This document shows positions 35,674 through 42,725 of a stretch of DNA of 64,000 bases, piece by piece (within the stretch, counting starts at the first letter, position 1; the number at the start of each line of letters is the position of its first letter). The translations under genes were made by a program, and so were the position numbers. The notes under the pieces are model-generated. The model was given only the letters and a program-made list of their open reading frames with translations. It did not search any database and was not told the DNA's origin. Source of the DNA: Planctomycetota bacterium (GTDB lineage Bacteria; Planctomycetota; UBA1135; GCA-002686595). The DNA lies in assembly GCA_029259635.1 (NCBI GenBank), contig JAJDEU010000013.1, positions 186,001-250,000 on the forward strand. Reading direction: 5' to 3'.

Positions 35674-35892
35674 CTAGCCGATCAACTCCGGGATCTCTTG
35701 ATAGGCGGGAAAGCGCCTCAAATTCAGCTTGGAGAAAACCGAGCGGCCGTTGATCGAGACCTCGAAGGCACCGCTATCGGACTCAACGAGTTCAAACTCC
35801 GCTTCGGGGTAATAGCCCTTGAGTTCAGCGGTCAGACCGACCGCCTGAGGCTTGTAGTTTCACTGCACGCAGTACTCGATTCGGATATCCAT
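35674..35892 (-). CDS. SelW-like (Rdx family) selenoprotein, Sec at TGA codon
   Basis: 72 aa with in-frame TGA read as selenocysteine at residue 11. The frame begins at ATG 35892 and ends at TAG 35676-35674. It opens MDIRIEYCVQ, then the TGA at 35862-35860, then NYKPQAVGLTAELKGYY and SGAFEVSINGRSVFSKLN before RRFPAYQEIPELIG. This is the Rdx/SelW thioredoxin-like fold with C-x-x-U replacing the C-x-x-C. A SECIS-like hairpin follows the TGA (see next entry). Without the TGA readthrough only 10 residues would be made, so gene callers split or drop it. The SelW/Rdx family is a thiol/selenol redox protein of uncertain substrate. The organism would need selABCD, not in the window. Confidence 0.93.
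35825..35848 (-). promoter_or_regulatory. Bacterial SECIS-like hairpin inside the SelW-like gene
   Basis: On the minus strand the sequence after TGA folds as TCAG-G-CGGTC, loop GGTCT, GACCGCTGA: a 9-bp stem with one bulged G. The loop begins 21 nt after the TGA (18 nt in E. coli fdhF) and its GGUCU loop is identical to fdhF SECIS. A bulge on the 5' side of the upper stem is at the same place as the bulged U of the E. coli element. This is the expected SelB-recognition hairpin for Sec insertion. Confidence 0.85.
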
Positions 35893-36156
35893 CGGCGCAT
35901 CATGTCGGTCTTCCCTCGAACCGGCAACACGCGAAATTCATGGCCGACTTCGAAAAAAGTCTTCGTTCGCGAAAGATTCGCACTGAGGATTCCTCGGTGC
36001 CCGCTTCCTCGGCGAAGGGGTTCCGCGTTGGGCCTCTTGAGATTCAGCCAGCTCGGCGCTCGGAATCGATGTCGACCCAGAAATTCGACGGGCTCTCCGT
36101 CGGGAGGAGATGAAGAGTCCGCGCACTTCCCGCTTCCCCCCCATAGCGACTTCCTC
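35893..36156. other. Intergenic region upstream of the selenoprotein gene
   Basis: 264 bp before repeat copy B; no credible gene. It should carry the promoter of the selenoprotein/JAMM/HDOD minus-strand group. A GGGAAG about 20 nt upstream of ATG 35892 is too distant for a clean ribosome-binding site. No -10/-35 pair is convincing. Confidence 0.4.
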
Positions 36157-36319
36157 GAACTGACTGGGTTCCGTGTGGAAAGCCTTGGCGCTAGCTCCGG
36201 CCACCATTGGACTTGCGTTCGAATCGGTCCGGCACAAGCCCTCGAAGCAGAAAAACCGTCCGAGCTCCCTACTCCACAAGCACTTAGCGCGAGCTTTCCA
36301 CACGGAACCCAGTCAGTTC
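36157..36319 (-). repeat. 163-bp repeat with 24-bp terminal inverted repeats, copy B
   Basis: Perfect 24-bp inverted termini at 36157-36180 and 36296-36319, identical to those of copy A. On the minus strand, after a TGA in the terminus, an open frame runs for about 55 codons from LGSVWKARAKCLW through LGRFFCFEGL to FHTEPSQF, without internal stop. Interior residues align to copies A and C with no gap. It lies between the selenoprotein promoter region and the leader of the next plus-strand gene. No flanking duplication was detected. Confidence 0.92.
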
Positions 36320-36527
36320 CCCAAGTCCAGCCTGTGGATCGACATTAGCCCCTCACAACGCTCCACATTCACCTCTCCAGAGCATCTCGTTCCCCGGATT
36401 CGACACCATCACCGACGCCGCGAACGGCTAGAAGTCTCTCCACACTTTCGAGTAGCGTGTCTTGCCAACGGGGTCAAAGAACCCGCACCGGTCGCAAACA
36501 CTCGCATTCTTTTTGTATTGTCAGCGT

Positions 36528-36593
36528 AAGGGCTGCTGATGGTTCCGCACGGCGCCGAACATGAGCCCGGCTGATTCCAGCCCTTTTCCTTTT
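36528..36593 (+). terminator. Terminator-like hairpin in the leader of the 36638 gene
   Basis: A perfect 8-bp stem AAGGGCTG (36528-36535) with CAGCCCTT (36578-36585) closes a 42-nt loop with inner structure (GTTC and GAAC; palindrome CGGCGCCG) and is followed by TTCCTTTT. It ends about 45 nt upstream of the downstream ATG. It could be an attenuator, an sRNA terminator or a riboswitch expression platform. Part of the inner sequence (GATGG, TTCCGC, GGCTGAT) resembles the fluoride-riboswitch consensus only superficially, so no class is assigned. Confidence 0.45.
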
Positions 36594-36637
36594 AAAAACA
36601 CCTGCCATTGGGCTCCCGCGCACACCGCGATATTGAG

Positions 36638-37708
36638 ATGAAGAACCTTCGACCCTGGCTGCTTGTCGGCCTAACCGCTCCCGCTCTGCTCGCGCTGGCT
36701 CTCCCCGCCGACGAGATTCACTTTTCCCCCGCTAGTGGGCTGAGCCTAGTCAAGACGTTTGAAGTCGAAGTGACTTCAAACGTTGATGACATGGAGCTCA
36801 CGGTTGACGGCAACGAGATGCCCGCTCCCCCGGTCGAATCGGAGACCTCTCAGACCAATACGATTCGAGTCACCGACCTCTTCGTCCAAACAGAAGGCAG
36901 CCGCGTAACGATTCTCGAGCGGACCTTTGACGAGATTGTCGGCGTCACGAACGTGGACATGCAACATCCGATGCAGGGTCCCGTCGAGGAGGAGTTCAAT
37001 TCCGGAAGTGAGCTCGAAGGAACCACGGTTGTCTTCAAATGGAACGAAGAGAACGAAGGCTTTGACGCGACCTTCGCTGAAGAGAGCGCGGATGAGGATG
37101 AAGCGCTACTCGAAGGACTTGTGCAGAGCATGGACCTCGCCGAGTTCTTGCCCGGCGAAGCCGTTAGCGTGGACGACTCCTGGTCCTTCCCCGCGTCGGC
37201 ACTCCTCGCCGTCCTAGCTCCTGGCGGAAACCTTTCGCTCGTCCCTGAAGAATCCGACTCGGCGATAGACAGCAGCTCCGGCCTCGATTTCTCCCGCCAG
37301 CTGGGCGAAATGGACGGCGACTGCACCGCGACACTGACGGGATTGAAGAACGGCGAAAACGGCACCATCGCCATGATTCGGCTCTCGATTGAAGCCTCTT
37401 CCACGAACGACATCACCGAGCTCATGGCCGAGGCCATTCAGGCCAGTGAGGAGCAGATGAAAGCAGCTGGCATGGAGCAAGAGATTCAGTCCGCCGACGC
37501 GAGCTTCGAGTTCGAGCTCGAGGGTGAGCTCCTCTGGAATATCGATGGAGGACACTTTTTGAGCCTCGAGTTGAGCGGCACAACCGAAGTTGTCCTCGAC
37601 CTCGCGCTAAGCATGACGGCTATGGGCAAAGCGATGGATGTTGAGAACGCGATCTACAGCTCTGGAGAGATCACCCTCAACGCCACGGCTTCTGCCCCCA
37701 CGGAATAG
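36638..37708 (+). CDS. Secreted protein of unknown function
   Basis: 356 aa from ATG 36638 (frame starts at 36608 but the signal peptide begins at MKNLRPWLLVGLTAPALLAL). The signal ends around LALPADEIHFS. The mature part is strongly acidic, rich in Glu/Asp/Ser/Thr, with alternating strand-like segments (KTFEVEVTSNVDDMELTV, SELEGTTVVFKWNEENEG, TAKTLTG-like repeats) and a mid-chain SWSFPASALLAVLAPGGNLS. A C-terminal region (EGELLWNIDGGHFLSLELSG) recalls the lipoprotein-like beta-barrels of LolA/DUF6263 type but this is not certain. A bidirectional-looking hairpin follows the stop. Confidence 0.7.
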   Translation: MKNLRPWLLVGLTAPALLALALPADEIHFSPASGLSLVKTFEVEVTSNVDDMELTVDGNEMPAPPVESETSQTNTIRVTDLFVQTEGSRVTILERTFDEIVGVTNVDMQHPMQGPVEEEFNSGSELEGTTVVFKWNEENEGFDATFAEESADEDEALLEGLVQSMDLAEFLPGEAVSVDDSWSFPASALLAVLAPGGNLSLVPEESDSAIDSSSGLDFSRQLGEMDGDCTATLTGLKNGENGTIAMIRLSIEASSTNDITELMAEAIQASEEQMKAAGMEQEIQSADASFEFELEGELLWNIDGGHFLSLELSGTTEVVLDLALSMTAMGKAMDVENAIYSSGEITLNATASAPTE

Positions 37709-37762
37709 TACGTATTCAGAGACCTCGCCGTGCTTCGACGGCGAGTCTGGAACGAAGCTCAC

Positions 37763-37795
37763 ACGGGCCGCAACTCTGCGCGAGTTGCGGCCCGT
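37763..37795 (+). terminator. Strong terminator hairpin
   Basis: Perfect 14-bp inverted repeat ACGGGCCGCAACTC (37763-37776) and its complement (37782-37795), loop TGCGC, 55 nt after the stop of the secreted-protein gene. There is no T-run behind it, so it may terminate with Rho or protect the 3' end. It separates this gene from the membrane protein at 37952. Confidence 0.8.
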
Positions 37796-37951
37796 ATTCG
37801 TCGAGTGCGGGTGGAGTCTTTGCCGCTGTCGTTCGGTTCTACAGTTGAGTGCGTAGAAGGCGTCTTCGAATCGCAAACCCCTTAGGAACGCCGGCCCCAG
37901 TTTCGCCGGATCGTTCGTCTCCTCCCACCGGTCTTGGTTAGGATCCGCGGC

Positions 37952-38707
37952 ATGCGCATGGTCACCTACTTCGGCCCGATGGCCGTCCTCGTCGCCGTAG
38001 CATTAATCGCTACAGCCGCCCTGGGCATCTGGACCGGCGGCACTCCCAATCACCTCACCGTCGGTCTGTTCGCAGCGGTACTCACCGTCGGCGTGCACTC
38101 GCTGATGATCCTGTTCATGATCATTACGGGACGTGTATTGAGAGCGGCCATGCAGTCGCGCCCACTCGGGGATCAGTACCTGCAAGAGCTCAACGTGTTC
38201 TTCGCACGCAAGCCCGGATACCCCGCGGCACTGCTCGCTGCATTCTCCATCGTGGTGACAGGAGTCTTGGGTTACGGCCAGCGCGGGTTCGGACTTCCGC
38301 CCGCCGTCCACATGCTCGTCGGTCTGCTCGCCGTGATCGGAAACCTGTGGGCGCTCACCATCGAGTACAAGACTCTGAAAGAGAACCAGACCCTGCTCGA
38401 TCGAACCGCGCGTGAGCTCGACCGGCTCGACATCGAACAACCAGAAGAGCGCCAGCTCGATGAAGGCGATCCGATGCGCTACTCCCCATCTGGCCGTTGG
38501 GTCTTGGCGGGTTTCCTCTCGTGGGTTCCGCTCGCCTACTGGACGCTTGTCGTCTGGAAGGGCTCCTTCGCGCGCGTGAGCCCCGTCTTCTTGACCCTCT
38601 CCCTAGTCGCTTCGATCGGTTGCTTCCTCTTCGCGTGGCTCACACGCGGGCTCAACGAGAGCGGCAAACCCGCGAGCGGCGAACCCGCGAGTTCCGAAAA
38701 CGGCTAG
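37952..38707 (+). CDS. Integral membrane protein of unknown function
   Basis: 251 aa from ATG 37952, with TAGGAT about 9 nt upstream; a TTG at 37934 is not needed. About five TM helices: MVTYFGPMAVLVAVALIA, HLTVGLFAAVLTVGVHSLMILFMIITG, AALLAAFSIVVTGVLGYG, VHMLVGLLAVIGNLWAL and two near the C-terminus (WVLAGFLSWVPLAYWTLVVW; LTLSLVASIGCFLFAWLT). Between are amphipathic arms (NQTLLDRTARELDRLDI). No domain is recognised. Its stop shares a CTAG with the convergent TPR gene. Confidence 0.7.
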   Translation: MRMVTYFGPMAVLVAVALIATAALGIWTGGTPNHLTVGLFAAVLTVGVHSLMILFMIITGRVLRAAMQSRPLGDQYLQELNVFFARKPGYPAALLAAFSIVVTGVLGYGQRGFGLPPAVHMLVGLLAVIGNLWALTIEYKTLKENQTLLDRTARELDRLDIEQPEERQLDEGDPMRYSPSGRWVLAGFLSWVPLAYWTLVVWKGSFARVSPVFLTLSLVASIGCFLFAWLTRGLNESGKPASGEPASSENG

Positions 38708-39942
38708 TTTCCGTCCGCTTCGAGTTCCTTGACGAGCGCGTCCACGTCTTTGAACTCGGGCCAAATCAGCTGGATTTCCATCAAGAAGCCGCGGCGCTCG
38801 TCCGGGTCCGAAGTCTCCAGCGCTCGCGCGTAGAGGTCCTCCGTGCGGGCGACGGTTTCGAGCAGAACGGAACGACGCGTAATCGCGTCTTGGTAGTAGC
38901 CGGCGGCATCCAAGAGCTTTTCGTAGGCCTTCGCCGCATCCTGAAACTGATAGTCCGACTCGAGTCGACGAGCGTCATCGTAGAGCAACTGAAACTCCTC
39001 TTCTTCGATGTCGATGACCCCCACCTCGAACAGCCCCGTTTGTGATTCGGTCAGAGCAGCACCTTCGGAGAGCGCCTCGCGCGCCAGGTCAAAGCGCCCT
39101 CTCAAGCGCAACCACTCCGCGTGTTCAAGCTTCTCCACGGCACCCATCTCGTTCTCCATCCGAGTGCGCCCCAGCTGGGCCTCTTCGTTCTCCGGATCGA
39201 GAAGCAGCGCGAGGCGGTACTCGTTTCCCGCCGCAAAATAGAAGCCGTCTTCCTCAAAGAGCTTAGCTTTCGAGATGCGCTCTTCCGCGAGTAAGTTCTC
39301 AACCGCCTTCGAGCGCTCGCCCGCCTTCTTGTCTCCGGGCGTGTACTTCTTACTGGCGAAGGTGAACTTCGAGCGCGCTTGAAAGAGCCAGTAGGACCGA
39401 AGCGACCGCACCCCTTCTCGGTAGTATTCTTGCCCGCGGCCCTCGCGATAGTTCATCAGCAGGAACATGCGGCCGATGCCCTGCATAGCGGCAAGGCTCT
39501 CGGGGTCGTAATAGATGGCGCGCTCGAAGGCTTCCATCGCGCCCTCAAGATCCGCGCTCCCCGCGAAGAGCTGCGCGCGATTGAGCCAGAGGTTTGAGAG
39601 CTTGTTGTGGGTCTTCTCACGCCAGAGCCCAACCGTCTCGTTCTCTGGATCGATCTCAGCCGCTTGCGCGAGGTGATACAGAGCTTCGTCGTCCTGATCA
39701 TTGAACGTGGCGCGTCGAGCGCGCTCGAGCAGCATCGCCACGCTGGCTCCGCGATACTCCTCCTCCAGCTGTGCGTCATCGGGGAAAGCCTCGTGCAGCT
39801 TCGAGGCAACGACGACCGCTTTCTCGTACTCGCCATTCGCCACGAGCTCGGGAACCGAGGGACCGTTGTAGCCATGCGACTGGCAAGCGCCGAGCAGAAG
39901 CAGGGAGAGGAGGCAGGTGCGAGTGACTTGAGAAGTGGACAT
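38704..39942 (-). CDS. TPR-repeat lipoprotein
   Basis: 412 aa from ATG 39942; the frame starts upstream inside repeat copy C (HTKPSQF), which is not real coding sequence. A lipoprotein signal (TCLLSLLLLGAC) places it on a membrane facing the periplasm. Residues 30-400 hold several TPR-like pairs (LVANGEYEKAVVVASKLHEAFPDD, EALYHLAQAAEIDPENETV, GAMEAFERAIYYDPESLAAMQG, YFAAGNEYRLALLLDPENEEA, DAAKAYEKLLDAAGYYQDA). Such repeats make scaffolds for envelope protein complexes. The stop overlaps the convergent membrane-protein gene by 4 bp. Confidence 0.85.
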   Translation of the reverse strand: MSTSQVTRTCLLSLLLLGACQSHGYNGPSVPELVANGEYEKAVVVASKLHEAFPDDAQLEEEYRGASVAMLLERARRATFNDQDDEALYHLAQAAEIDPENETVGLWREKTHNKLSNLWLNRAQLFAGSADLEGAMEAFERAIYYDPESLAAMQGIGRMFLLMNYREGRGQEYYREGVRSLRSYWLFQARSKFTFASKKYTPGDKKAGERSKAVENLLAEERISKAKLFEEDGFYFAAGNEYRLALLLDPENEEAQLGRTRMENEMGAVEKLEHAEWLRLRGRFDLAREALSEGAALTESQTGLFEVGVIDIEEEEFQLLYDDARRLESDYQFQDAAKAYEKLLDAAGYYQDAITRRSVLLETVARTEDLYARALETSDPDERRGFLMEIQLIWPEFKDVDALVKELEADGN

Positions 39943-40020
39943 AGTTCGGCTGAGAGTTCTTCGGAGGAGCTCGCAAGGACGACCTCCCGCGCGGGCTATT
40001 CCCCTCGGATTGGGCGTAGT

Positions 40021-40183
40021 GAACTGACTGGGTTTAGTGTGGGTTCGCGGTTCTAACTCGTTCTGGTCCATCGCTCTAGGTCGGTTTTCCTCGGTCGAGG
40101 GCCTCGGCTCCGTCGCTTATGCCCTAAACCCAGTGCTGCCGGAGAGCTGGAGAACCCGAGTCCACACGAAAGCCAGTCAGTTC
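40021..40183 (+). repeat. 163-bp repeat with terminal inverted repeats, copy C (more diverged)
   Basis: Inverted termini 40021-40043 and 40161-40183 with two to three mismatches (GAACTGACTGGGTTTAGTGTG against the complement GAACTGACTGGCTTTCGTGTG). On the plus strand a frame opens with GTG TGG at 40037 and gives WVRGSNSFWSIALGRFSSVEGL, then SVAYALNP and HTKASQF; lengths between landmarks are identical to A and B. Total length is again 163 bp. It lies between the TPR lipoprotein gene and LptG, with no duplication of flanks. Confidence 0.85.
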
Positions 40184-40195
40184 CGAAACGGTACT

Positions 40196-41326
40196 TCAGG
40201 TTCGCATGGAGCTGAAGAAGACGATCCCAAGACTCCCAAAGAAGAGCACCGGCAGCCAGCTCGCCATCATCGGCTCAAGCGTCCCCTGCATTCCCAGCGT
40301 CCGGGTCACGAAGTCGGCCGCGAAGTAAAAGATACAGAGGATGAAGCCCGCCACCATCCGCTCGCTGCGCCTGCCACGCCCATAGCTCACCAGAAAGGGC
40401 AGCCCGACGAGCAGAAGCACGATATTCGCCAGAGGGAAGGTCTTCAGATACTCAACGAGAGTCTGGAACTGGACGTTGTCGCGATCCCGGCGCCAGAGTT
40501 CGGTGGTCTCCCGGAACGAAAGGTCGAGGGGCCGCTCCTGCCCCTTCCAGAGGACGTAAACGTCATCCGGCGTGAATTCGACGCCCTCGAGCCAATCGAT
40601 GAGTCTCGGATCCTCATCCGGCCCCGCGACGACCTGAATAATTCCGTCCTCGAGTTTCCAACGCGGATTCTCGGAGTCGCCGACAAAGGTCGCCGTGCGA
40701 GCGCTCAGCGCGCTCAACCCCTCCTCCGTCTTGATGGTCGCCACCAGGCCGGTGATCTTCGCCGGCGTCCCATCGATCCGGCCATCTCGGAACTCTTCGA
40801 TGCGAACGAGGCTCGTCCCGAAGCGATGCGGGTCCTTCAGCCAAATTTGCTCGTAGACCAGCTCCGGCTCCCGCTCGAGGACGCGGTGAAGCGCCAGGTC
40901 ACGTCGATAGCCGATCCCCTCGGTCGCCCACTCCCGCAGACCGAACATCGCGCCACCCAAAAGTGCGCCGCCGAACAGCACCGGCGCGATCAGTCGCTGA
41001 GCGCTGACCCCGGCGTTCAAGGCCGCAACGATCTCATTGTTGCGCACGAGCTTCGCCGCCGTAAACAAGCCCGCGATCAAGGTGACGAACGGTGCGACCT
41101 GCAGGTAAACGAACGGCGTGTTGTAAATATAGTAGCGCGCGATATCCGCGCTCGATGCGACCGTCCCGTCCTCGCCGACCTCCATGAAGTCATCGAGGTG
41201 CCCGACCATGTCGAGGATCAGGAACATGCCGACGACAAGAAAGAACGCAACGGAGTAGGAAGCTCCGAAGAGCGTCAGCACGTACCGGTCGAGTCGGCCT
41301 CCGGTCTTGAGGTGCGTTTTCCTCAT
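40196..41326 (-). CDS. lptG: LPS export permease LptG (YjgQ family)
   Basis: 376 aa. Six TM helices with three before and three after a large periplasmic jellyroll: RLDRYVLTLFGASYSVAFFLVV, PFVTLIAGLFTAAKLVRNNEIVAAL (the typical coupling segment) and C-terminal FPLANIVLLLVGLPFLVSYGRGRR, FILCIFYFAADFVTRT, LPVLFFGSLGIVFF. Together with LptF it forms the inner-membrane channel that extracts LPS and passes it to LptC/LptA. It lies 34 bp downstream of lptF on the same strand. The order of the two (F first) matches typical lptFG operons. The presence of this pair implies LPS transport. Confidence 0.93.
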   Translation of the reverse strand: MRKTHLKTGGRLDRYVLTLFGASYSVAFFLVVGMFLILDMVGHLDDFMEVGEDGTVASSADIARYYIYNTPFVYLQVAPFVTLIAGLFTAAKLVRNNEIVAALNAGVSAQRLIAPVLFGGALLGGAMFGLREWATEGIGYRRDLALHRVLEREPELVYEQIWLKDPHRFGTSLVRIEEFRDGRIDGTPAKITGLVATIKTEEGLSALSARTATFVGDSENPRWKLEDGIIQVVAGPDEDPRLIDWLEGVEFTPDDVYVLWKGQERPLDLSFRETTELWRRDRDNVQFQTLVEYLKTFPLANIVLLLVGLPFLVSYGRGRRSERMVAGFILCIFYFAADFVTRTLGMQGTLEPMMASWLPVLFFGSLGIVFFSSMRT

Positions 41327-41360
41327 CGCGTCCCTCCGATTCTGTTTCGGTCGACGTAAT

Positions 41361-42443
41361 TCATCGCCGCATCACCCGGAAACAAGCGACCGTTCCGATC
41401 ACACCCCCGACGACGTTGATAATCCAAGGCGCGATCTCGGCAGAGAGTGTGCCGGACTGGAATAACTGCCGGGCGAGCTGCAGAGAGAGCACGTAGTACA
41501 CCATCGCGTACGCAATCGCCGAACCGAAGGCCGCGAGCTGCGTACTGCTTCGAAGGCGAACTCCGGTCGGAATGCCAAGCAAGAGGAACAACAAGTAGGT
41601 CGCGGAGAGCGCGTGCCTTCGATGCATCTCGTAGACGAACTCATCGAGATCCGCCTCGTCGACTTCCCCCGCCTTGATACGGCGTCGAATCTCGCTCGAC
41701 TTCACGTACTTGGCCCGGTAGGGGTTGTACGGCTTGGCATCGAGCATCGCGTCGAGGTCGAAGCTGAACTCGGCTCCCTCATTGGTGGCAGCGATGGCTC
41801 CGCTAATCACCACCGGATTCGTAAAGCTCGCGATCAACAGCTTGCCCTCGAAGGAAAAGCTCACGACGTCCGCGTACATCCACAAATCCTGACCCTCTCC
41901 GGAACCGCTGTTCTGCTCCAGGATCGAGATGTTGGCCTCGTAGAAGACCGGACGATCGGGGTCGCGCGAAGCCGCCGAGAGGAAGAAGCCCGGGAACTGC
42001 AGGTTGGTCTGCCCCGGACTCAGCCGCTTGACCGCGTTTTCCAGGGCCTCACGTCGAAAGGTTCGCTGCCGAAGCTTCCACGCGGGCGAAAACTCGGAAG
42101 CCAGCCAGTTGGTACCGACGACCAGGGTGCCGGCAACAATCAGACAAGGCGTCAGGAGTCGAAACGGATTGATGCCCGCCGATCGAATCGCCGTCCACTC
42201 ACGGTCGGCGGCCAGGCGCCCGAAGGTCGTCACGACGGCGAGGAGAAAACCGAGCGGCACGATGTAGGGCACGAGGTCCGCGAAGACCAGCGGCAGATAG
42301 CCGGTCAACGCGCCGAGTCCCGCCGTTCCGATCTTATGAACCGTGCTCACCAGTAGCGCGGGCACCAGCACGAACAGAATCGCGCCGACCGAAAAAACGA
42401 TCGCGGAGACGAGCTGTTTGAAGACGTAACGTTGGATGATCAA
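41361..42443 (-). CDS. lptF: LPS export permease LptF (YjgP family)
   Basis: 360 aa with TTG start at 42443 (IIQRYVFKQLVSAIVFSVG is the family N-terminus; no ATG is in place). The typical segment GRLAADREWTAIRSAGINPFRLL lies after TM3, and the periplasmic domain runs from about 110 to 260. The ATPase LptB is not in the window. With LptG it makes the membrane channel of the LptB2FG exporter. The gap upstream (282 bp) should hold the promoter. Confidence 0.93.
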   Translation of the reverse strand: MIIQRYVFKQLVSAIVFSVGAILFVLVPALLVSTVHKIGTAGLGALTGYLPLVFADLVPYIVPLGFLLAVVTTFGRLAADREWTAIRSAGINPFRLLTPCLIVAGTLVVGTNWLASEFSPAWKLRQRTFRREALENAVKRLSPGQTNLQFPGFFLSAASRDPDRPVFYEANISILEQNSGSGEGQDLWMYADVVSFSFEGKLLIASFTNPVVISGAIAATNEGAEFSFDLDAMLDAKPYNPYRAKYVKSSEIRRRIKAGEVDEADLDEFVYEMHRRHALSATYLLFLLLGIPTGVRLRSSTQLAAFGSAIAYAMVYYVLSLQLARQLFQSGTLSAEIAPWIINVVGGVIGTVACFRVMRR

Positions 42444-42725
42444 GAGGGAGTCCCGGGGCCGACTATTGTGGTGCCGCGGGGCCGTGGGGTGAAGAGCGGC
42501 CTTCGCTCAATCTCTCATCGGGACAAGTCTCACCCGCGATCGGGTCGGATCGGGACCGCTCAGTCGGCTAACCGGCAGCACGTGAGTTCCGGGAAGCAGA
42601 CCGCCGTTCTCGTGGGCCTGGCGAGACTCGCCTTGCGCGGATGCAGGCTCCTACGCTCTCGATCTTGCCAAAGGAATCCAGGGACTTTTCGGCCACCAAT
42701 CGCCCCGCCCGGTGCTTAGCCGGTC
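42444..42725. other. Intergenic region, no gene seen
   Basis: 282 bp upstream of lptF and downstream of the phosphoesterase gene stop (both minus strand). No coding frame is convincing. It contains a repeated GATCGGG motif around 42538-42556 (GATCGGGTCGGATCGGG), which may be an operator or a chance repeat. Confidence 0.4.

Noticed and set aside
35611..36348. Plus-strand frame across the selenoprotein gene and repeat B
   Set aside because: It mixes antisense of the selenoprotein with repeat sequence; no family resemblance.
36528..36593. Fluoride riboswitch
   Set aside because: GATGG, TTCCGC and GGCTGAT recall the consensus, but the pseudoknot pairing and spacing do not fit, and the downstream gene is not a fluoride exporter.
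39943..40071. N-terminal extension of the TPR lipoprotein at 38.7 kb
   Set aside because: It reads into repeat copy C (HTKPSQF) and precedes a proper lipoprotein signal.
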